A stretch of 64,000 bases of DNA from Gemmatimonadota bacterium (lineage in GTDB: Bacteria > Gemmatimonadota > Gemmatimonadetes > Gemmatimonadales > Gemmatimonadaceae), in contig JACPPC010000022.1 in NCBI GenBank assembly GCA_016191225.1, forward strand, positions 62,001 through 126,000, given 5' to 3'. A program made the translations under genes and the position numbers. Under the pieces are notes generated by a model. The model worked only from the letters and a program-made list of their open reading frames with translations. It did no database searches and was not told the origin of the DNA. This document shows, piece by piece, positions 63,050 through 64,000 of the stretch. Within the stretch, counting starts at the first letter, position 1. Each line of letters opens with the position of its first letter.

Positions 63050-64000
63050 TCATTGGAGACCGATGGACCCGGCCGGGCATCCATCGAACGTGGCAACTGG
63101 CGAAGGGTGGGGCGACGAACGCGAGACGCGACTGCCTGGGATCCGGACTCCGGCTCGCGCGAGCTCGCGCGGTGGCCTGCGGGTTGCCGGACCGGGAGGC
63201 GCGCCGAGCGCGTCGCGCGGGGCAAGGCGACCGGTCGCGGGGCGAGCGCTGACCGTGCCGCGCTTCGGACCGAGCCGGTACAACATGTAGTACTCCTGGG
63301 CAAAGGGAGTCGCGATCGGCTCCAACACTCGGCCCGCACGCTGCGCCGCCGCCAGTTCGCCGGTCCCGATCCGATTTCGCCGGGTGATCACCCACAGGGT
63401 GCGTGGGTCCGCCAGTGCAAGCGTGAAATCGTCCACCACCGGGACCACGCGGTCCAGGTAGAATCTCAGCGACGGGTGCGTGGTCTCGTTGATCAGGTGC
63501 GGGGACGGGACGCCGCGCAGCCGTCCCGTGCGATACTCCACGACGCCGTCCGCCGGCTGCGCCGCCGACTCGACGTACCGGGCGAGTTGGTGCACCTCGG
63601 CCTGCAACCCCGGCACCAGCACGCGCCCGCGCACGGTGAGTCCATGGTAGAACGCCAGGAACGCACCCTGCGCGATGATCGCCACGACCACCGTCCACGC
63701 GAGCGGGCGGAGCAACCGGCGCAGGGTCACGGGTGCCCACCGGCGCGCGCAGTCGTCGGCGACAAGCAGGCCGAACGGGATCATCGCCGGCAACATGTAA
63801 TGCGGCAGCTTCGACCCGGCAACCGTGAAGAACACGAAGACCACCGCCCCCCAGGACGCGAGGAAACGGCGTGCCGCCGTCGGCGCGCCCGCCGGGTCAC
63901 CGCGCCTCGGCCACGCGCGCCACAGGAAGAACGACCACGGCAGCATGCCAAGCAGTACCACGGGAATGTACGCGAGGAGGTTCGCGACCCCGGTCACGGC
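63050..64000 (-). CDS. ArnT/PMT-family glycosyltransferase, C-terminal part
   Basis: Cut by the right edge; about 316 residues of the C-terminal portion are seen. Several membrane segments (LAYIPVVLLGMLPWSFFLW, AVVFVFFTVAGSKLPHYMLPAMIPFGLLVADDC, LAWTVVVAIIAQGAFLAF) include KLPHYMLP, typical of ArnT and related dolichyl/undecaprenyl-phosphate-sugar mannosyl- or aminoarabinose-type transferases. A soluble C-terminal domain follows, ending YYMLYRLGPKRG and a basic tail. It transfers sugars from lipid carriers in the periplasm. It starts beyond the window and runs toward copB, 37 bases away. Confidence 0.8.
   Translation of the reverse strand, partial: AVTGVANLLAYIPVVLLGMLPWSFFLWRAWPRRGDPAGAPTAARRFLASWGAVVFVFFTVAGSKLPHYMLPAMIPFGLLVADDCARRWAPVTLRRLLRPLAWTVVVAIIAQGAFLAFYHGLTVRGRVLVPGLQAEVHQLARYVESAAQPADGVVEYRTGRLRGVPSPHLINETTHPSLRFYLDRVVPVVDDFTLALADPRTLWVITRRNRIGTGELAAAQRAGRVLEPIATPFAQEYYMLYRLGPKRGTVSARPATGRLAPRDALGAPPGPATRRPPRELARAGVRIPGSRVSRSSPHPSPVATFDGCPAGSIGLQ

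Overview
The window comes from a high-GC bacterium. Heavy GTG/TTG start use, many exported hydrolases (M20, M28, M19, amidohydrolases), many signal peptides ending in A-x-Q (LAAQ, VASAQ, GAAQ), SARP-type regulators and CzcA/CusA efflux suggest Gemmatimonadota. That is an inference from gene content and style; there is no rRNA or tRNA here to confirm it.

Layout. 1-8.5 kb: two M20 amidohydrolase paralogues (the first cut by the window edge), a lipoprotein-like protein, an LplT-type transporter fused to an acyltransferase, an amino acid permease overlapping dimethylarginine hydrolase (ddaH), and a Phd/VapC toxin-antitoxin pair behind a palindrome. 8.7-17.7 kb: a TolB-type propeller lipoprotein, a large SARP/AAA regulator with a membrane segment and a probable exported C-terminus, an M28 peptidase, a pilin-like pair and an amidohydrolase that ends in a strong bidirectional terminator. 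17.8-22.7 kb: an envelope-stress-like locus on the minus strand made of ECF sigma factor, anti-sigma-like protein, two coupled HEAT-repeat proteins and a Met-rich Spy-like protein.

22.8-34.4 kb is the most interesting part. It is an all-minus-strand island, less GC-rich than its flanks, that looks like a mobile DNA-processing or anti-phage locus: Fic protein, giant Eco57I-type DNA methyltransferase, AlbA_2 (Schlafen-like) protein, an unrecognised protein, an AAA/DUF4143 ATPase and a PLD-SNF2 helicase fusion. Two promoters inside it carry the same operator design: a 12-bp identical core with TTGTAA at the same distance. It lacks the hallmark genes of BREX and DISARM, so it may be an undescribed arrangement.

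34.6-37.6 kb: EttA (ABC-F) and an M19 dipeptidase-like protein that lacks the usual HxD. 37.6-44.1 kb: a czcCBA-type RND efflux operon, behind a small His/Cys-rich protein. 44.2-50.2 kb: accessory genes, including a signal peptide built from a 15-bp tandem repeat, a thioredoxin-like protein, an inverted-repeat element, a glycosylase-like/nuclease-like fusion protein, a membrane-anchored AlbA_2 protein and an LssY-C protein. 50.3-63.0 kb: copper/silver handling, with a lipoprotein coupled to an HD-GYP phosphodiesterase, a DUF411 protein, a cusCBA operon, a DUF4198 protein and a CopB-type P1B-3 ATPase whose N-terminus is 14 copies of a His-rich hexapeptide. The window ends inside a glycosyltransferase of the ArnT/PMT type.

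The metal genes form one functional theme: the P-type ATPase exports from cytosol to periplasm, the two RND tripartite pumps clear the periplasm, and small periplasmic metal-binding proteins support them. The 22.8-34.4 kb island and the 46-48 kb genes form a second theme of DNA recognition, modification and possible cleavage.
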